Translations under genes and position numbers: made by a program
In this document: in pieces, positions 1-8,631 of the stretch
Layout of the letters: each line of letters starts with the position of its first letter
Position numbering within the stretch: position 1 is the stretch's first letter
Assembly (NCBI GenBank): GCA_945861915.1
Contig: CAMAWK010000007.1
Coordinates: 1-32,713 of the forward strand
DNA from: Flavobacterium psychrophilum
GTDB lineage: Bacteria > Bacteroidota > Bacteroidia > Flavobacteriales > Flavobacteriaceae
Direction of reading: 5' to 3'
DNA length: 32,713 nt
The notes under the pieces: model-generated
The model's input: the letters and a program-made list of their open reading frames with translations, nothing else
Databases searched by the model: none
What the model was told of the DNA's origin: nothing

Positions 1-879
1 TATAAATCAAAATTCACTATTTGGAGTTTGTTAGGTTTAGTTGTTCTTTTCAGCTTTTTAACTTTTTATTCCGCTTATTTTGATGTGGTAAAAGACTGTG
101 GCTGTTTTGGTGACGCTTTACACCTAACTCCTTGGCAATCTTTTACTAAAGATATTGTTTTATTATTTTTTATTCTGATTTTATTTTTAAATCAGAAACT
201 GGTAAAACCTTTATTCCCAGAAAAAATAGTTTCGTTTCTAACAATTCTAAGTTTCGTTTTATGTTCATTTATGGGATATTGGGTTCTAACTCATTTACCT
301 TTAATCGATTTTAGACCGTATAAAGTAGGAACCAATATTCAAAAAGGAATGGAAATTCCTGTTGGAGCTCCACAATCTGTTGTAGAAATGATTTTTATTT
401 ATGATGTAAATGGAGTTCAAAAAGAATTTACAGAAAAAGAGTTGATGAATATTCCTGCCGGAGCTACTTTCGTAGACAGAAAAGATAAAGTCATTACCGA
501 AGGCTATGTTCCTCCAATTCATGATTTTGCGATGGAAAAAGATGGTTCGGACTATAAAGAAGAGTTCTTGAACGAACCTAAATTGGTAGTAATTGTAGCC
601 TATGATTTGGTCAATGCAAGTGAAAGCGGAATGAAAAAATTAGAAGAATTGAATAAAAATGTAACTTCAAAAGGATACAAAGTAATAGGAATGACGGCAT
701 CTTCACCAGAAGAAATTACCAAAACAAAAAAATTATTTGGCTTGTTATTCGACTTTTATTTTTGCGATGCTACTGCTTTAAAAACGATTGAAAGAGCGAA
801 TCCAAGTATTCTAATCCTTGAAAAAGGCACCATAAAACAAAAAGTGCATCACAATGATATTGATGATTTAAAGTTATAA
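1..879 (+). CDS. BT_3928/DoxX-like membrane protein, 5' end outside window
   Basis: The frame is open from base 1, so the real start lies upstream and 292 residues are visible. The visible N-terminal part is membrane-embedded: a hydrophobic stretch, then DCGCFGDALHLTPWQS, then two more hydrophobic helices. The CGCFG motif followed by LTPWQSFTKD is typical of the MauE/DoxX-like BT_3928 family of Bacteroidota. The last ~100 residues look like a thioredoxin-fold domain (VVIVAYDLVNAS, then GYKVIGMTASSPEEI) but have no CxxC, so it should not be redox active by itself. Together with the downstream thioredoxin-like lipoprotein it suggests an envelope redox or quinone-linked role; that is inference. 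The family assignment is fairly secure, the function is not known. Confidence 0.8.
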   Translation, partial: YKSKFTIWSLLGLVVLFSFLTFYSAYFDVVKDCGCFGDALHLTPWQSFTKDIVLLFFILILFLNQKLVKPLFPEKIVSFLTILSFVLCSFMGYWVLTHLPLIDFRPYKVGTNIQKGMEIPVGAPQSVVEMIFIYDVNGVQKEFTEKELMNIPAGATFVDRKDKVITEGYVPPIHDFAMEKDGSDYKEEFLNEPKLVVIVAYDLVNASESGMKKLEELNKNVTSKGYKVIGMTASSPEEITKTKKLFGLLFDFYFCDATALKTIERANPSILILEKGTIKQKVHHNDIDDLKL

Positions 880-884
880 AGTAA

Positions 885-1178
885 ATGAGAGACTTAAAAA
901 CGACTGCTAGCATATCCAGTAAAAGAAAAAAGAAGAAAAAACGAATCGTTATTTGTATCATCATTTTTATTTTAGGCTATTATCTTTTAAACGAAGTTTC
1001 GACTTGGTTTGAAGTTCCTTTGGGAAATATTTTTTATGTGCTAGTGGGTTGTGTACTAATGGCTTCGTCGGGAGTTTACATTGGGTATGCAATTAAAATT
1101 CTTTATTTCAGTAAGAAAAAGAAAAGAACCAAACATTTCTATTTGAAAGATGATAAAGAAGAAACCGAGCTTTTATAA
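885..1178 (+). CDS. small two-helix membrane protein, unknown function
   Basis: A 97-aa protein that starts 5 nt after the stop of the preceding gene, so it is probably co-transcribed. It has a very basic N-terminus (RKKKKKR at about residues 14-20) and two hydrophobic helices (about 21-37 and 46-73). A second lysine cluster (KKKKR) follows and the tail is charged. By the positive-inside rule both ends should be cytoplasmic. I recognise no domain. Its position between the BT_3928-like gene and the thioredoxin-like gene suggests an accessory membrane component, but nothing in the sequence shows a function. Confidence 0.7.
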   Translation: MRDLKTTASISSKRKKKKKRIVICIIIFILGYYLLNEVSTWFEVPLGNIFYVLVGCVLMASSGVYIGYAIKILYFSKKKKRTKHFYLKDDKEETELL

Positions 1179-1222
1179 AATGTATTTTATATTTAAATCA
1201 TAATTATATTAAACCTTTTACA

Positions 1223-1726
1223 ATGAAAAAAATAGTCTCGTTATTTGTTATTTTTGCAGTAGTTTCCTGTTCAAATGCACAGAAAACTGAGTTTTCAATA
1301 CAAGCTTTAGAATCGTCATTACTAACAACTGATGCTACTGAAATTACTTTTGAAAACAGTTTAAAAAAACATGAAGGCAAAGTATTATTGATAGAAGTCT
1401 GGGCAACTTGGTGTGGAGATTGTGTGAAAGCGATGCCAAAAATGCACGAATTGCAAACGAAACATCCAGAGATTGATTATCTATTTATCTCTATGGATAA
1501 AGCAGAAGATAAATGGAAAAAAGGAATTTTAAAATATGATTTAAAAGGAGATCATTTGTTAGCCAAAGATCAAATGAAAGGTGATTTTGCAACAGCAATA
1601 GACTTAAATTGGATTCCGAGATATATTATAGTTGATAAAACAGGAAAAATAGCACTTTACAAAGCCATTGAAACCGATTTTGAAATCATAAACAACACTT
1701 TAGAAGAATTAAATAAACAGCAATAA
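1223..1726 (+). CDS. TlpA/thioredoxin-like lipoprotein
   Basis: A 167-aa exported thiol-disulfide protein. The N-terminus is a lipoprotein signal with the likely lipidated cysteine at C16 (FAVVSCSNA). The thioredoxin fold holds WATWCGDC with active-site C64 and C67, and a probable cis-proline at P132 in NWIPRY. TlpA/ResA-like proteins carry electrons in the periplasm or outside the inner membrane, often for cytochrome c or cysteine maintenance; the exact partner is not visible. It is followed after 19 nt by tpiA and probably belongs to the same transcript. Confidence 0.88.
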   Translation: MKKIVSLFVIFAVVSCSNAQKTEFSIQALESSLLTTDATEITFENSLKKHEGKVLLIEVWATWCGDCVKAMPKMHELQTKHPEIDYLFISMDKAEDKWKKGILKYDLKGDHLLAKDQMKGDFATAIDLNWIPRYIIVDKTGKIALYKAIETDFEIINNTLEELNKQQ

Positions 1727-1745
1727 AATTAAAAAAACAAATAAA

Positions 1746-2498
1746 ATGAGAAAGAAGATTGTAGCAGGAAACTGGAAAATGAATAAGAATTCAGAACAAA
1801 CTGAAGTTTTATTAAATGAATTAATCACACAAATACCTGCCGAAAGTACTGCGCAAGTCATTGTTGCGCCTACATTTGTCAACTTAGCTTCAGCCGTGAA
1901 CAAACTAAAATCAACTACTATTGGTGTTTCGGCTCAAAATATGCACCAAGCAGCAAGTGGTGCATACACAGGAGAAATTTCTGCGGATATGCTTACAAGT
2001 ATTGGTATAAATACAGTTATTCTTGGACATTCAGAACGTAGAGCTATTTTTCATGAAACCGATGCTTTGATTGCTAGTAAAGTGGACGCTGCTTTGCAAC
2101 ACAATATGACTGTAATTTTCTGTTTTGGTGAAGAATTGAAAGACCGTCAATCGAATAATCATTTTAATATTGTAGAAAATCAATTGCGAGATGGTGTTTT
2201 CCAAATTCAAAAAAACGATTGGGAAAAGATAGTTTTAGCCTACGAGCCAGTGTGGGCAATTGGAACAGGCGAAACTGCCAGTCCAGAACAAGCTCAAGAA
2301 ATGCACGAATTTATCAGAGAAACGGTTCGTAAATCCTTTGGAAGTGATGTTGCCGAAGATGTTTCTATTTTATATGGCGGAAGTGTAAAAGCAGATAATG
2401 CCAAAGAAATTTTCTCTAAACCAGATGTTGACGGAGGTCTTATTGGTGGTGCTGCGCTAAATGCAAAAGATTTTGTAGCGATAGTAACTGCTATTTAA
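1746..2498 (+). CDS. tpiA: triosephosphate isomerase
   Basis: A 250-aa cytoplasmic glycolytic enzyme that interconverts dihydroxyacetone phosphate and glyceraldehyde 3-phosphate. All catalytic landmarks are present: N9 and K11 in GNWKMNK, H95 in ILGHSERR, E167 in AYEPVWAIGTGE (with the phosphate-gripping loop 6), and the phosphate-binding LYGGSV (209-214) and GGLIGGAAL (230-238) loops. Length is normal for the family. The gene ends just before a strong hairpin terminator, so it closes the transcript that began upstream. Confidence 0.98.
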   Translation: MRKKIVAGNWKMNKNSEQTEVLLNELITQIPAESTAQVIVAPTFVNLASAVNKLKSTTIGVSAQNMHQAASGAYTGEISADMLTSIGINTVILGHSERRAIFHETDALIASKVDAALQHNMTVIFCFGEELKDRQSNNHFNIVENQLRDGVFQIQKNDWEKIVLAYEPVWAIGTGETASPEQAQEMHEFIRETVRKSFGSDVAEDVSILYGGSVKADNAKEIFSKPDVDGGLIGGAALNAKDFVAIVTAI

Positions 2499-2520
2499 TT
2501 TCAAAAAAATCTATAACTAA

Positions 2521-2554
2521 AAAGAGGTTTGAAGAAATTCAAATCTCTTTTTTT
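2521..2554 (+). terminator. intrinsic terminator after tpiA
   Basis: AAAGAGGTTTGAA and TTCAAATCTCTTT form a 13-bp stem (one G-U pair) with a 4-nt loop, followed by a run of T. It starts 23 nt after the tpiA stop. Confidence 0.85.
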
Positions 2555-2581
2555 GTTCTATCAATTCAATCAAAGGATTAG

Positions 2582-2589
2582 TACCTTTG
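2582..2589 (+). promoter_or_regulatory. Bacteroidota -7 box (TACCTTTG) for prmA
   Basis: TACCTTTG matches TAnnTTTG exactly and lies 15 nt before the prmA ATG at 2605. Transcription would start at about 2596, giving a leader of only ~10 nt. No convincing -33 TTG is seen at the ideal distance. This box covers an in-frame TTG at 2587, which argues against using that codon as the start. Confidence 0.6.
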
Positions 2590-2604
2590 CAAAAAATATA
2601 TTTT

Positions 2605-3438
2605 ATGTCGAATAGCTATTTAGGTTTTCACTTTACTATTGAACCAAAAGAACTAGGTTCAGAAATTCTTATTGCAGAATTAGGCGAATTGCCTTTTGAA
2701 AGTTTTATTGAAAGTGATTTTGGAATCGTAGCATATATTAAAAAATCGTTTTTTACCGATACGCTTTTAGATGATTTATTTGTTTTACAATCATCCGAAT
2801 TTACTATTTCATACACTGTAGAAGAAATCGATCAGGTCAACTGGAACGAGGAATGGGAAAAGAATTTCGAACCTATTGATGTCGATGGAAATTGTCATGT
2901 TAGAGCTCCTTTTCACCCCAAAACTAATGCCGAATTTGACATTGTAATCGAACCTAAAATGAGTTTTGGAACAGGTCATCACGAAACCACGCACATGATG
3001 ATTCAACATTTGTTAGAAATGGAAGTGGCTGGATTAAAAACCCTTGACATGGGTTGTGGAACGGCGATTTTGGCGATTTTGGCAGAAATGAAAGGAGCGC
3101 AACCGATTGATGCGATTGACATTGATAATTGGTGTTTTTTGAATTCTATCGAAAATGCAGATCGTAATAATTGTCAACATATTTCGGTTTATGAAGGAGA
3201 TGCATCTTTGCTGAAAGACAAAAAATATGATTTAATTATTGCCAACATCAATAGGAATATTTTGTTGAACGATATGCAAAGCTATGTAGATTGTCTTAAT
3301 CCGAAAGGAATACTTTTGCTGAGCGGTTTTTATGAAGAAGACATTCCGTTTATTGATGCTTCTTGCACGGAAAAAGGATTATCGTATGTTAAAAAATTTC
3401 AAAGAAACAATTGGGTATCTTTAAAATATGTAAATTAG
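2605..3438 (+). CDS. prmA: ribosomal protein L11 methyltransferase
   Basis: A 277-aa SAM-dependent methyltransferase that methylates ribosomal protein L11. With the start at ATG 2605, the PrmA signature FGTGHHETT is at 121-129. The glycine-rich SAM motif DMGCGTAIL is at 148-156, the acidic ribose-binding motif DIDNW at 172-176, and the catalytic-loop equivalent IIANINRNIL at 211-220 (NPPY in other methyltransferases). The N-terminal ~80 residues are the L11-recognition domain. An in-frame TTG at 2587 would add 6 residues but sits inside the -7 box, so ATG 2605 is preferred. The gene has its own promoter between the tpiA terminator and clpS. Confidence 0.95.
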   Translation: MSNSYLGFHFTIEPKELGSEILIAELGELPFESFIESDFGIVAYIKKSFFTDTLLDDLFVLQSSEFTISYTVEEIDQVNWNEEWEKNFEPIDVDGNCHVRAPFHPKTNAEFDIVIEPKMSFGTGHHETTHMMIQHLLEMEVAGLKTLDMGCGTAILAILAEMKGAQPIDAIDIDNWCFLNSIENADRNNCQHISVYEGDASLLKDKKYDLIIANINRNILLNDMQSYVDCLNPKGILLLSGFYEEDIPFIDASCTEKGLSYVKKFQRNNWVSLKYVN

Positions 3439-3515
3439 TATTCTATTTTTCAAAATAGAAAAAAACACCTTAACACACAGATAAACATATTGCATTTTTA
3501 TTTAAACAATTAAAA

Positions 3516-3791
3516 ATGAGTACAAAAGAAAAAATTAGAGAGCGGACGAGTCTAAAAGAAGCTACCACGCGAAACAATGAAATTATTGTTTACAATGATG
3601 ATGTCAATACTTTTGACCACGTTATTGAAACGCTTATTCGGGTTTGTGACCACACTCCTGAACAAGCCGAACAATGTTCTTTGATTGTACATTACAACGG
3701 AAAATGCACCGTAAAAACAGATATTTTAGAAAAATTGAAACCTCAATGCTCACAATTGCTCGAGGCTGGATTAAGTGCTGAAATAGTGTGA
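3516..3791 (+). CDS. clpS: ATP-dependent Clp protease adaptor ClpS
   Basis: A 91-aa adaptor that delivers N-degron substrates (bulky hydrophobic N-terminal residues) to ClpAP-type proteases in the cytoplasm. The signature VYNDDVNTFDHV has N27, D28 and D29, and IVHYNGKC has H59, which correspond to the alpha-amino-binding residues of ClpS. The N-terminal ~22 residues form the flexible, charged extension expected for the family. It lies 77 nt after prmA and just before a small lipoprotein gene. Confidence 0.95.
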   Translation: MSTKEKIRERTSLKEATTRNNEIIVYNDDVNTFDHVIETLIRVCDHTPEQAEQCSLIVHYNGKCTVKTDILEKLKPQCSQLLEAGLSAEIV

Positions 3792-3826
3792 TTAATTTAA
3801 TTTTTAAAACTATTTCCAAACAAATC

Positions 3827-4279
3827 ATGAAAAAAGTTATATTCTACATCTTTACATTAGTGCTCATTACGTCTTGCATAAGCACAAAATCTACTCTCAA
3901 AAATGTAGATAATACTGCTCCATCACCCAAATTATTAAATCCAACTACTTTTATTATTACCGAATTTAGCAAGGATAAAAAATATGGTTATGATAGCGAA
4001 TATCCAATCAATATTTTTTACGGGAATACCAAAAATGACACTATTAATCAGCAACGATTTCTAAATGCACTTGCAGGACCGAAAGGCGAAAAAATAACCT
4101 ATACCAAATTAGAAAGTTGCTGTCCGTTTCCAACAAAAAGGAGCGAAATGGGAGCAGGATTTTTGGACGTTTACGAACTAAAATGGGAAGGTCAAAAAAC
4201 GCCTGATATTTTGTATTTGAATATTTTTGAAAAAGGAAAATTGATGGTTCCAATGGGACTAAGTCTTCAAAAAAATTAA
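3827..4279 (+). CDS. small lipoprotein of unknown function
   Basis: A 150-aa protein starting at ATG 3827. A GTG at 3788 is also in frame, but it would place 13 residues before the typical MKKVIFYIFTLVLITSC lipoprotein signal (lipid anchor at C17) and overlap the clpS stop. The mature part is small and soluble, with a Cys-Cys pair (LESCCPFPT) and the sequence MGAGFLDVYELKWEG. It directly precedes kdsA. Related short lipoproteins have, I believe, sometimes been labelled as the aldolase because of this neighbour; nothing here resembles KdsA. Function unknown; probably anchored in the envelope. Confidence 0.8.
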   Translation: MKKVIFYIFTLVLITSCISTKSTLKNVDNTAPSPKLLNPTTFIITEFSKDKKYGYDSEYPINIFYGNTKNDTINQQRFLNALAGPKGEKITYTKLESCCPFPTKRSEMGAGFLDVYELKWEGQKTPDILYLNIFEKGKLMVPMGLSLQKN

Positions 4280-4314
4280 TCCTATTTCCTTTAGCGTAAA
4301 TACCAAATCCTACT

Positions 4315-4322
4315 TATCTTTG
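4315..4322 (+). promoter_or_regulatory. -7 box (TATCTTTG) for kdsA
   Basis: TATCTTTG is an exact TAnnTTTG match 20 nt before the kdsA ATG at 4343; start of transcription would be near 4329. The -33 region is not convincing. Confidence 0.65.
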
Positions 4323-4342
4323 CCATTTGAAAAAATAGCAAA

Positions 4343-5161
4343 ATGGACATCAACAATATTCCACAAATTAAACACACAAATAGTGGTAACTTTTTTCTTC
4401 TAGCTGGGCCTTGCGCCATTGAAGGCGAAGAAATGGCTTTACAAATTGCCGAAAAACTATCTGAAATTACTACTATATTAGAAATTCCTTTCGTCTTTAA
4501 AGGCTCTTTCAAAAAGGCCAATCGATCCAGAATTGATAGTTTTTCAGGAATTGGTGATGAAAAAGCGTTGCGTATTCTTCGTAAAGTTTCTGAGACTTTT
4601 AATGTACCAACGGTGACCGATATTCACACAAACGAAGATGCCGAAATGGCGGCACAATATGTAGATGTGTTACAAATCCCAGCTTTTTTAGTGCGTCAGA
4701 CCGATTTAGTGGTGGCTGCAGCCAATACTGGAAAAGTCGTGAACTTGAAAAAAGGACAATTTATGAGTCCCGAAAGCATGAAACACGCAGTTCAAAAAGT
4801 ATTGGATTGCCACAACCAAAATGTAATGGTGACCGATAGAGGAACTATGTTTGGCTATCAAGATATGATTGTCGATTTTAGAGGTATTCCTACTATGCAA
4901 CAATATGCCTCCACCGTTCTCGATGTTACTCATTCATTGCAACAACCCAATCAAATGGCGGGAGTAACGGGCGGAAGACCTGATATGATTGAAACTATTG
5001 CCAAAGCAGGAATTGCTGTGGGTGTAGATGGGCTTTTTATCGAAACTCATTTTGATCCTGCCAATGCCAAAAGTGATGGAGCGAATATGTTACATTTAGA
5101 TTATTTTGAAGCCTTGATGACTAAATTAGTGGCTATCAGAAAAACGATCAATAATTTTTAA
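4343..5161 (+). CDS. kdsA: 3-deoxy-8-phosphooctulonate (KDO-8-P) synthase
   Basis: A 272-aa cytoplasmic enzyme that condenses phosphoenolpyruvate with arabinose 5-phosphate to KDO-8-phosphate, the precursor of the inner core sugar of lipopolysaccharide. Motifs: AGPCAIE (21-27), FKGSFKKANRSR (52-63), VTDIHT (91-96), QIPAFLVRQTDL (111-122), NLKKGQFMSPE (134-144) and GVTGGRPD (207-214). The cysteine in AGPC (C24) is what metal-dependent KdsA enzymes have, where the metal-independent E. coli type has asparagine, so this is probably the metal-dependent class. Length is typical. It has its own -7 box and is followed after 5 nt by an exported-protein gene. Confidence 0.96.
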   Translation: MDINNIPQIKHTNSGNFFLLAGPCAIEGEEMALQIAEKLSEITTILEIPFVFKGSFKKANRSRIDSFSGIGDEKALRILRKVSETFNVPTVTDIHTNEDAEMAAQYVDVLQIPAFLVRQTDLVVAAANTGKVVNLKKGQFMSPESMKHAVQKVLDCHNQNVMVTDRGTMFGYQDMIVDFRGIPTMQQYASTVLDVTHSLQQPNQMAGVTGGRPDMIETIAKAGIAVGVDGLFIETHFDPANAKSDGANMLHLDYFEALMTKLVAIRKTINNF

Positions 5162-5166
5162 AATAC

Positions 5167-6009
5167 ATGAAAAACTCATTATTTTTAATCTTTACAATAC
5201 TATCATCAACTGTAAGTTTATCGCAAGAAATAATCCCATCATCCATAAAATACACTGCAAATAACAAAGGGAAAATCTTTATTTTTTGGGGTGGAAATCG
5301 CGAATCGTATTCTAAATCAGATATTCATTTTAAAGGAGAAGATTATGATTTTACTTTGTATGATGTAACTGCACATGACAAACCAAAAGGATGGACAGTA
5401 GATTATATCAACCCTACTAGATTGACAATTCCTCAAACTAATTTTAAAATGGGATATTATATTTCTGACAATTATACTGTTTCTATTGGTTTTGATCACA
5501 TGAAATATGTAATGAATCAGGATATAGCTGTAACTATTTCGGGTTATTATCCAAACGCAGGTTCCTATGATAATGAAGTACTTCCTAACAACCAAGTTTT
5601 ATTAACTAAACAATTTTTGACTTTTGAGCATACTGATGGATTAAATTACGTTCATACAGAAATCGCTCGAGTAGATGATTTGTCAAAGTTTATTGGTTTA
5701 CCCAATACAGATAAATTTCAAATAAATCTCACAGAAGGAATTGGAGGAGGTTTTTTGTTTCCTAGAACTGACGCCACTTTACTGGGCAAAGATCGACATG
5801 ATGAATTTCATGTTTCGGGTTATGGAATTTCGGCAAATGTAGGATTGAATTTTACTTTTTACAAACACTTTTTTATTCAAACCGAATTAAAAGGGGGATA
5901 TATCAACATGCCTGATATTAGAACAACCAATAGTGCTGCGGATAGTGCCTCACAAGATTTTTTGTTTTTTCAAAGAATTATTGCCTTTGGAGCGATTTTT
6001 AAAATTTAG
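5167..6009 (+). CDS. exported, probably outer-membrane beta-strand protein
   Basis: A 280-aa protein starting 5 nt after kdsA. It has a signal peptide (about 1-20, ending STVSLSQE) and then alternating aromatic/polar segments typical of beta-barrels (FYKHFFIQTELKGGYI, YTVSIGFDHMKYV). The end is IIAFGAIFKI, strand-like but without a terminal aromatic residue. I do not recognise a named family. An outer-membrane barrel or surface protein is the best guess. Co-transcription with kdsA could reflect a shared envelope setting, not a shared reaction. It converges with the next gene, leaving only 10 nt between the two stops. Confidence 0.75.
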   Translation: MKNSLFLIFTILSSTVSLSQEIIPSSIKYTANNKGKIFIFWGGNRESYSKSDIHFKGEDYDFTLYDVTAHDKPKGWTVDYINPTRLTIPQTNFKMGYYISDNYTVSIGFDHMKYVMNQDIAVTISGYYPNAGSYDNEVLPNNQVLLTKQFLTFEHTDGLNYVHTEIARVDDLSKFIGLPNTDKFQINLTEGIGGGFLFPRTDATLLGKDRHDEFHVSGYGISANVGLNFTFYKHFFIQTELKGGYINMPDIRTTNSAADSASQDFLFFQRIIAFGAIFKI

Positions 6010-6019
6010 AAAACCTCCA

Positions 6020-7222
6020 CTATTTTCCGTGTACAAAATCTTGTAAATAACTAAATCTAGGTGTTAATTTGCCATTTTCGGTGATTTTTGCACGTTTTAA
6101 AATTCCCTCTTTGTCTCCATTAAAAAAAGCGGGGATTACCTGTTCTAGCATCATTTGTCCAAAACCTTCACTAGCCTCTTTTGGCAATTCACAAGGTAAA
6201 TTATCTACTGCCATCACAACAATAGCCGCTGGATGAAAAATATCTACTTCTCTATTTTCGTTAGGCAAATAACCATAAAATGGTTCCTCTATTGTGGATG
6301 ATCGCAAGGTACAAGCTATTGGACCATTTATATCACAAGAGATATCGGCTACAATCTTTATTTTGCAATTATTGGCTTGTAACATTTCTTGACTAAGAAT
6401 TTCTGGAGCCTCATTGGCATGAAAATGCCCCGAAATATAAATATCAGAAACCTTTGTAAACCGTTCAAAATTGGATACATAATCTGATGGATTTTCAAAA
6501 AAATCGTTGTTATCAAAAACAGCTCCGTCTTTTCGTTTATTATAATCCAAGACATCTATTTGGGTATAAACTGCTTGTGTATAATTTTTGGTCAAAAAAT
6601 CATTTGGTGCTACTTTTTTTATTTTGATAGCATCTAAAACTTCTTTCACTCCACTTCCTACTTTACCATTTCCGGTTACCACCAATTTTATAGGCGGCAA
6701 AATGATTCTTTTCAAATGAGTAATTAAAGCCTCTTTTCCAGAAAGAGTGATGGCTTTGGGCAATTTGAATAATTCAAATTTAATTCCGAAGGCTCGAATA
6801 GCATTATAGGTTCCGACAATTCCAGCATATTTTCCAAAACCTATTAATCGATGATTGTTCTCGTTGACCAATGTTTCATGATCATAAAAATCGATGTTTT
6901 TTTCTAACAAAGCCCTCAATAATTGTCGATTATACGATTGCTTTTTTATAGTATGAGAAAAAAAGAAATAGAATTTATTTTTAATTAACGAATCTACTGG
7001 AACTTCCTTAACTCCAAAAAAAACAGCACAATCACTAATATCATCTGTTACTTCAATGCCTGCATTTCTATATTCATCATCAGTAAAAACTCTATCATTC
7101 GAACTTTCCACTTTCACTTCAACATCTTGAGAAAACTGCTTCAATTGCACTAAAGCGTCGGGTGAAAAAACAACTCTTCGATCAGGCGGATTTTTTCTTT
7201 CTGTGATAATTCCAAATTTCAT
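6020..7222 (-). CDS. NAD(P)-dependent oxidoreductase, lysine-ketoglutarate reductase/saccharopine dehydrogenase-like
   Basis: A 400-aa protein of the alanine dehydrogenase/transhydrogenase N-terminal fold. The start MKFGIITERKNPPDRRVVFSP holds the Arg-Arg substrate-region motif of that family. FFFSHTIKKQSYNRQLL (86-102) and RLIGFGKYAGIVGTYNAI (125-142) strongly resemble the lysine-ketoglutarate reductase part of animal AASS and fungal LYS1. A Rossmann glycine motif LVVTGNGKVGSGV is at 180-192, and VADISCDINGPI follows. Known relatives make or split saccharopine; many bacterial members have no proven substrate, so the exact reaction is uncertain. It stands alone, convergent with the gene to its left and divergent from the beta-lactamase-fold gene. 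Confidence 0.82.
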   Translation of the reverse strand: MKFGIITERKNPPDRRVVFSPDALVQLKQFSQDVEVKVESSNDRVFTDDEYRNAGIEVTDDISDCAVFFGVKEVPVDSLIKNKFYFFFSHTIKKQSYNRQLLRALLEKNIDFYDHETLVNENNHRLIGFGKYAGIVGTYNAIRAFGIKFELFKLPKAITLSGKEALITHLKRIILPPIKLVVTGNGKVGSGVKEVLDAIKIKKVAPNDFLTKNYTQAVYTQIDVLDYNKRKDGAVFDNNDFFENPSDYVSNFERFTKVSDIYISGHFHANEAPEILSQEMLQANNCKIKIVADISCDINGPIACTLRSSTIEEPFYGYLPNENREVDIFHPAAIVVMAVDNLPCELPKEASEGFGQMMLEQVIPAFFNGDKEGILKRAKITENGKLTPRFSYLQDFVHGK

Positions 7223-7361
7223 TTCTTAAGTAAGATTTTGTGAGTTTTAAATTAGAAACTGTTTTTCCTTAAAAATAATTAGAAGTTTTCTTTAAAACTT
7301 TTAAACAATTAACTGTTATTATTTTTAATTACATCGACTAATTTTTCAGGCTTTGATTCAA

Positions 7362-7369
7362 TATATTTG
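7362..7369 (+). promoter_or_regulatory. -7 box (TATATTTG) for the serine hydrolase gene
   Basis: TATATTTG matches TAnnTTTG 19 nt before the ATG at 7389. A -33 motif is not clear. It lies in the 166-bp divergent spacer, where no matching box was found for the minus-strand gene. Confidence 0.5.
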
Positions 7370-7388
7370 TTTTTATAGATTAAAATAA

Positions 7389-8588
7389 ATGAACTCAAAC
7401 TTTACAACAAATATACTTCAAATACTGCTCTTAACATTAGTTTTTAGTTCTTGTACCAAAAAAAGAGCCGCAGAACTTTGCGATGCCGAACTTCCTAAGA
7501 ATGTATTACCTAAAATGAAACCGGTAATAAACGAATCTCCAAAACTAGCTTCGGATTACATTGTTAAAACCAAAGGAGCCATCGATTCTTTTTACAATAA
7601 AAACTGGCCAAACAACAGTGCAAACGGGAGTTTTCTTGTTGCCAAAAATGGTCAAATTCTCTATGAGCGTTATGATGGCTACGCAAATTTCGGCACAAAA
7701 AAATTGATCGATCAAAATACCCCGTTACACATTGCTTCTGTAAGTAAGGTTTTGACGGCTTCGGCTATTTTGAAATTAATTAACGCCAAAAAAATGCAGT
7801 TAGACCAAAAAGTCAATACTATTTTAAAAGAGTTCCCATATCCTGAAGTGACTATCAGAACCCTATTGAACCACCGAAGCGGGATAAGAAATTATTCCTA
7901 TTTTACAGATAAAAAAGAAATTTGGGACAAACACAAAACAATTACCAATCAAGAATTATTAACCGTAATGGTATCTAAAAAAATTGATTTAGAATACAAA
8001 ACAGATACTCATTTTAGTTATTGCAATACAAATTATGCTATGTTGGCTCTAATTATCGAAAAAATAACTGGATTAACCTTCAAAGAAGCAATGAAACAAA
8101 TCATTTTCTATCCGCTAGGAATGAAAGATACGTATGTTTTTGATTACAACAAAGACAAAAAGACCGCTGTTCCTTCCTACAAAGGCAATAGAATAGAAAT
8201 TGGGTTAGACTTTTTAGATGCTATTTATGGCGATAAAAATATTTACTCAACACCTAGAGATTTATTAAAATTTGACAGAGCCAGAAGCAGCGCTTCCTTT
8301 TTGAATCCAAAATTATCAAATCAAATACATATTGGATATAGTAATGAAAGAAAAGGAATTAAAAATTATGGCCTTGGAATTCGGATGATTAATTGGGAAA
8401 ATGGAAAAGATTTATATTATCACAACGGCTGGTGGCACGGCAGTACCTCTTCCTATATTCCTTTAAAAAAAGAGAATGTAACTATTATTGCGCTTTCGAA
8501 CAAGTTCACTAAAAGCACTTATAATGTTCGGAAATTATCGGCACTTTTTGGTTCTTATCCTTTCCAATTGGGAGATTCAGGAGAGTAA
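7389..8588 (+). CDS. serine beta-lactamase-fold hydrolase, lipoprotein
   Basis: A 399-aa exported protein of the class C beta-lactamase/penicillin-binding protein/esterase superfamily. The lipoprotein signal ends at C22 (LVFSSC). Catalytic motifs are S117-V-S-K120 (nucleophile and general base), Y211-C-N213 (the YxN motif) and H345-N-G347 (the KTG/HxG motif). The substrate cannot be told from sequence; members cleave or rearrange D-Ala peptides, esters or amides in the periplasm. The gene is monocistronic, ending just before the tmRNA promoter region. Confidence 0.88.
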   Translation: MNSNFTTNILQILLLTLVFSSCTKKRAAELCDAELPKNVLPKMKPVINESPKLASDYIVKTKGAIDSFYNKNWPNNSANGSFLVAKNGQILYERYDGYANFGTKKLIDQNTPLHIASVSKVLTASAILKLINAKKMQLDQKVNTILKEFPYPEVTIRTLLNHRSGIRNYSYFTDKKEIWDKHKTITNQELLTVMVSKKIDLEYKTDTHFSYCNTNYAMLALIIEKITGLTFKEAMKQIIFYPLGMKDTYVFDYNKDKKTAVPSYKGNRIEIGLDFLDAIYGDKNIYSTPRDLLKFDRARSSASFLNPKLSNQIHIGYSNERKGIKNYGLGIRMINWENGKDLYYHNGWWHGSTSSYIPLKKENVTIIALSNKFTKSTYNVRKLSALFGSYPFQLGDSGE

Positions 8589-8631
8589 AAGTGAATAGAA
8601 AGTATTCTTAAATTATTTCCTGTTTAAAATG

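Noticed and set aside
2587..2604. TTG start for prmA
   Set aside because: It lies inside the -7 box; ATG 2605 fits better.
3441..3460. Perfect AT-only hairpin TTCTATTTT/AAAATAGAA after prmA as terminator
   Set aside because: No GC pairs and followed by A, not T, on the plus strand; termination is doubtful.
3788..3826. GTG start for the small lipoprotein
   Set aside because: It would bury the lipoprotein signal behind 13 extra residues and overlap clpS.
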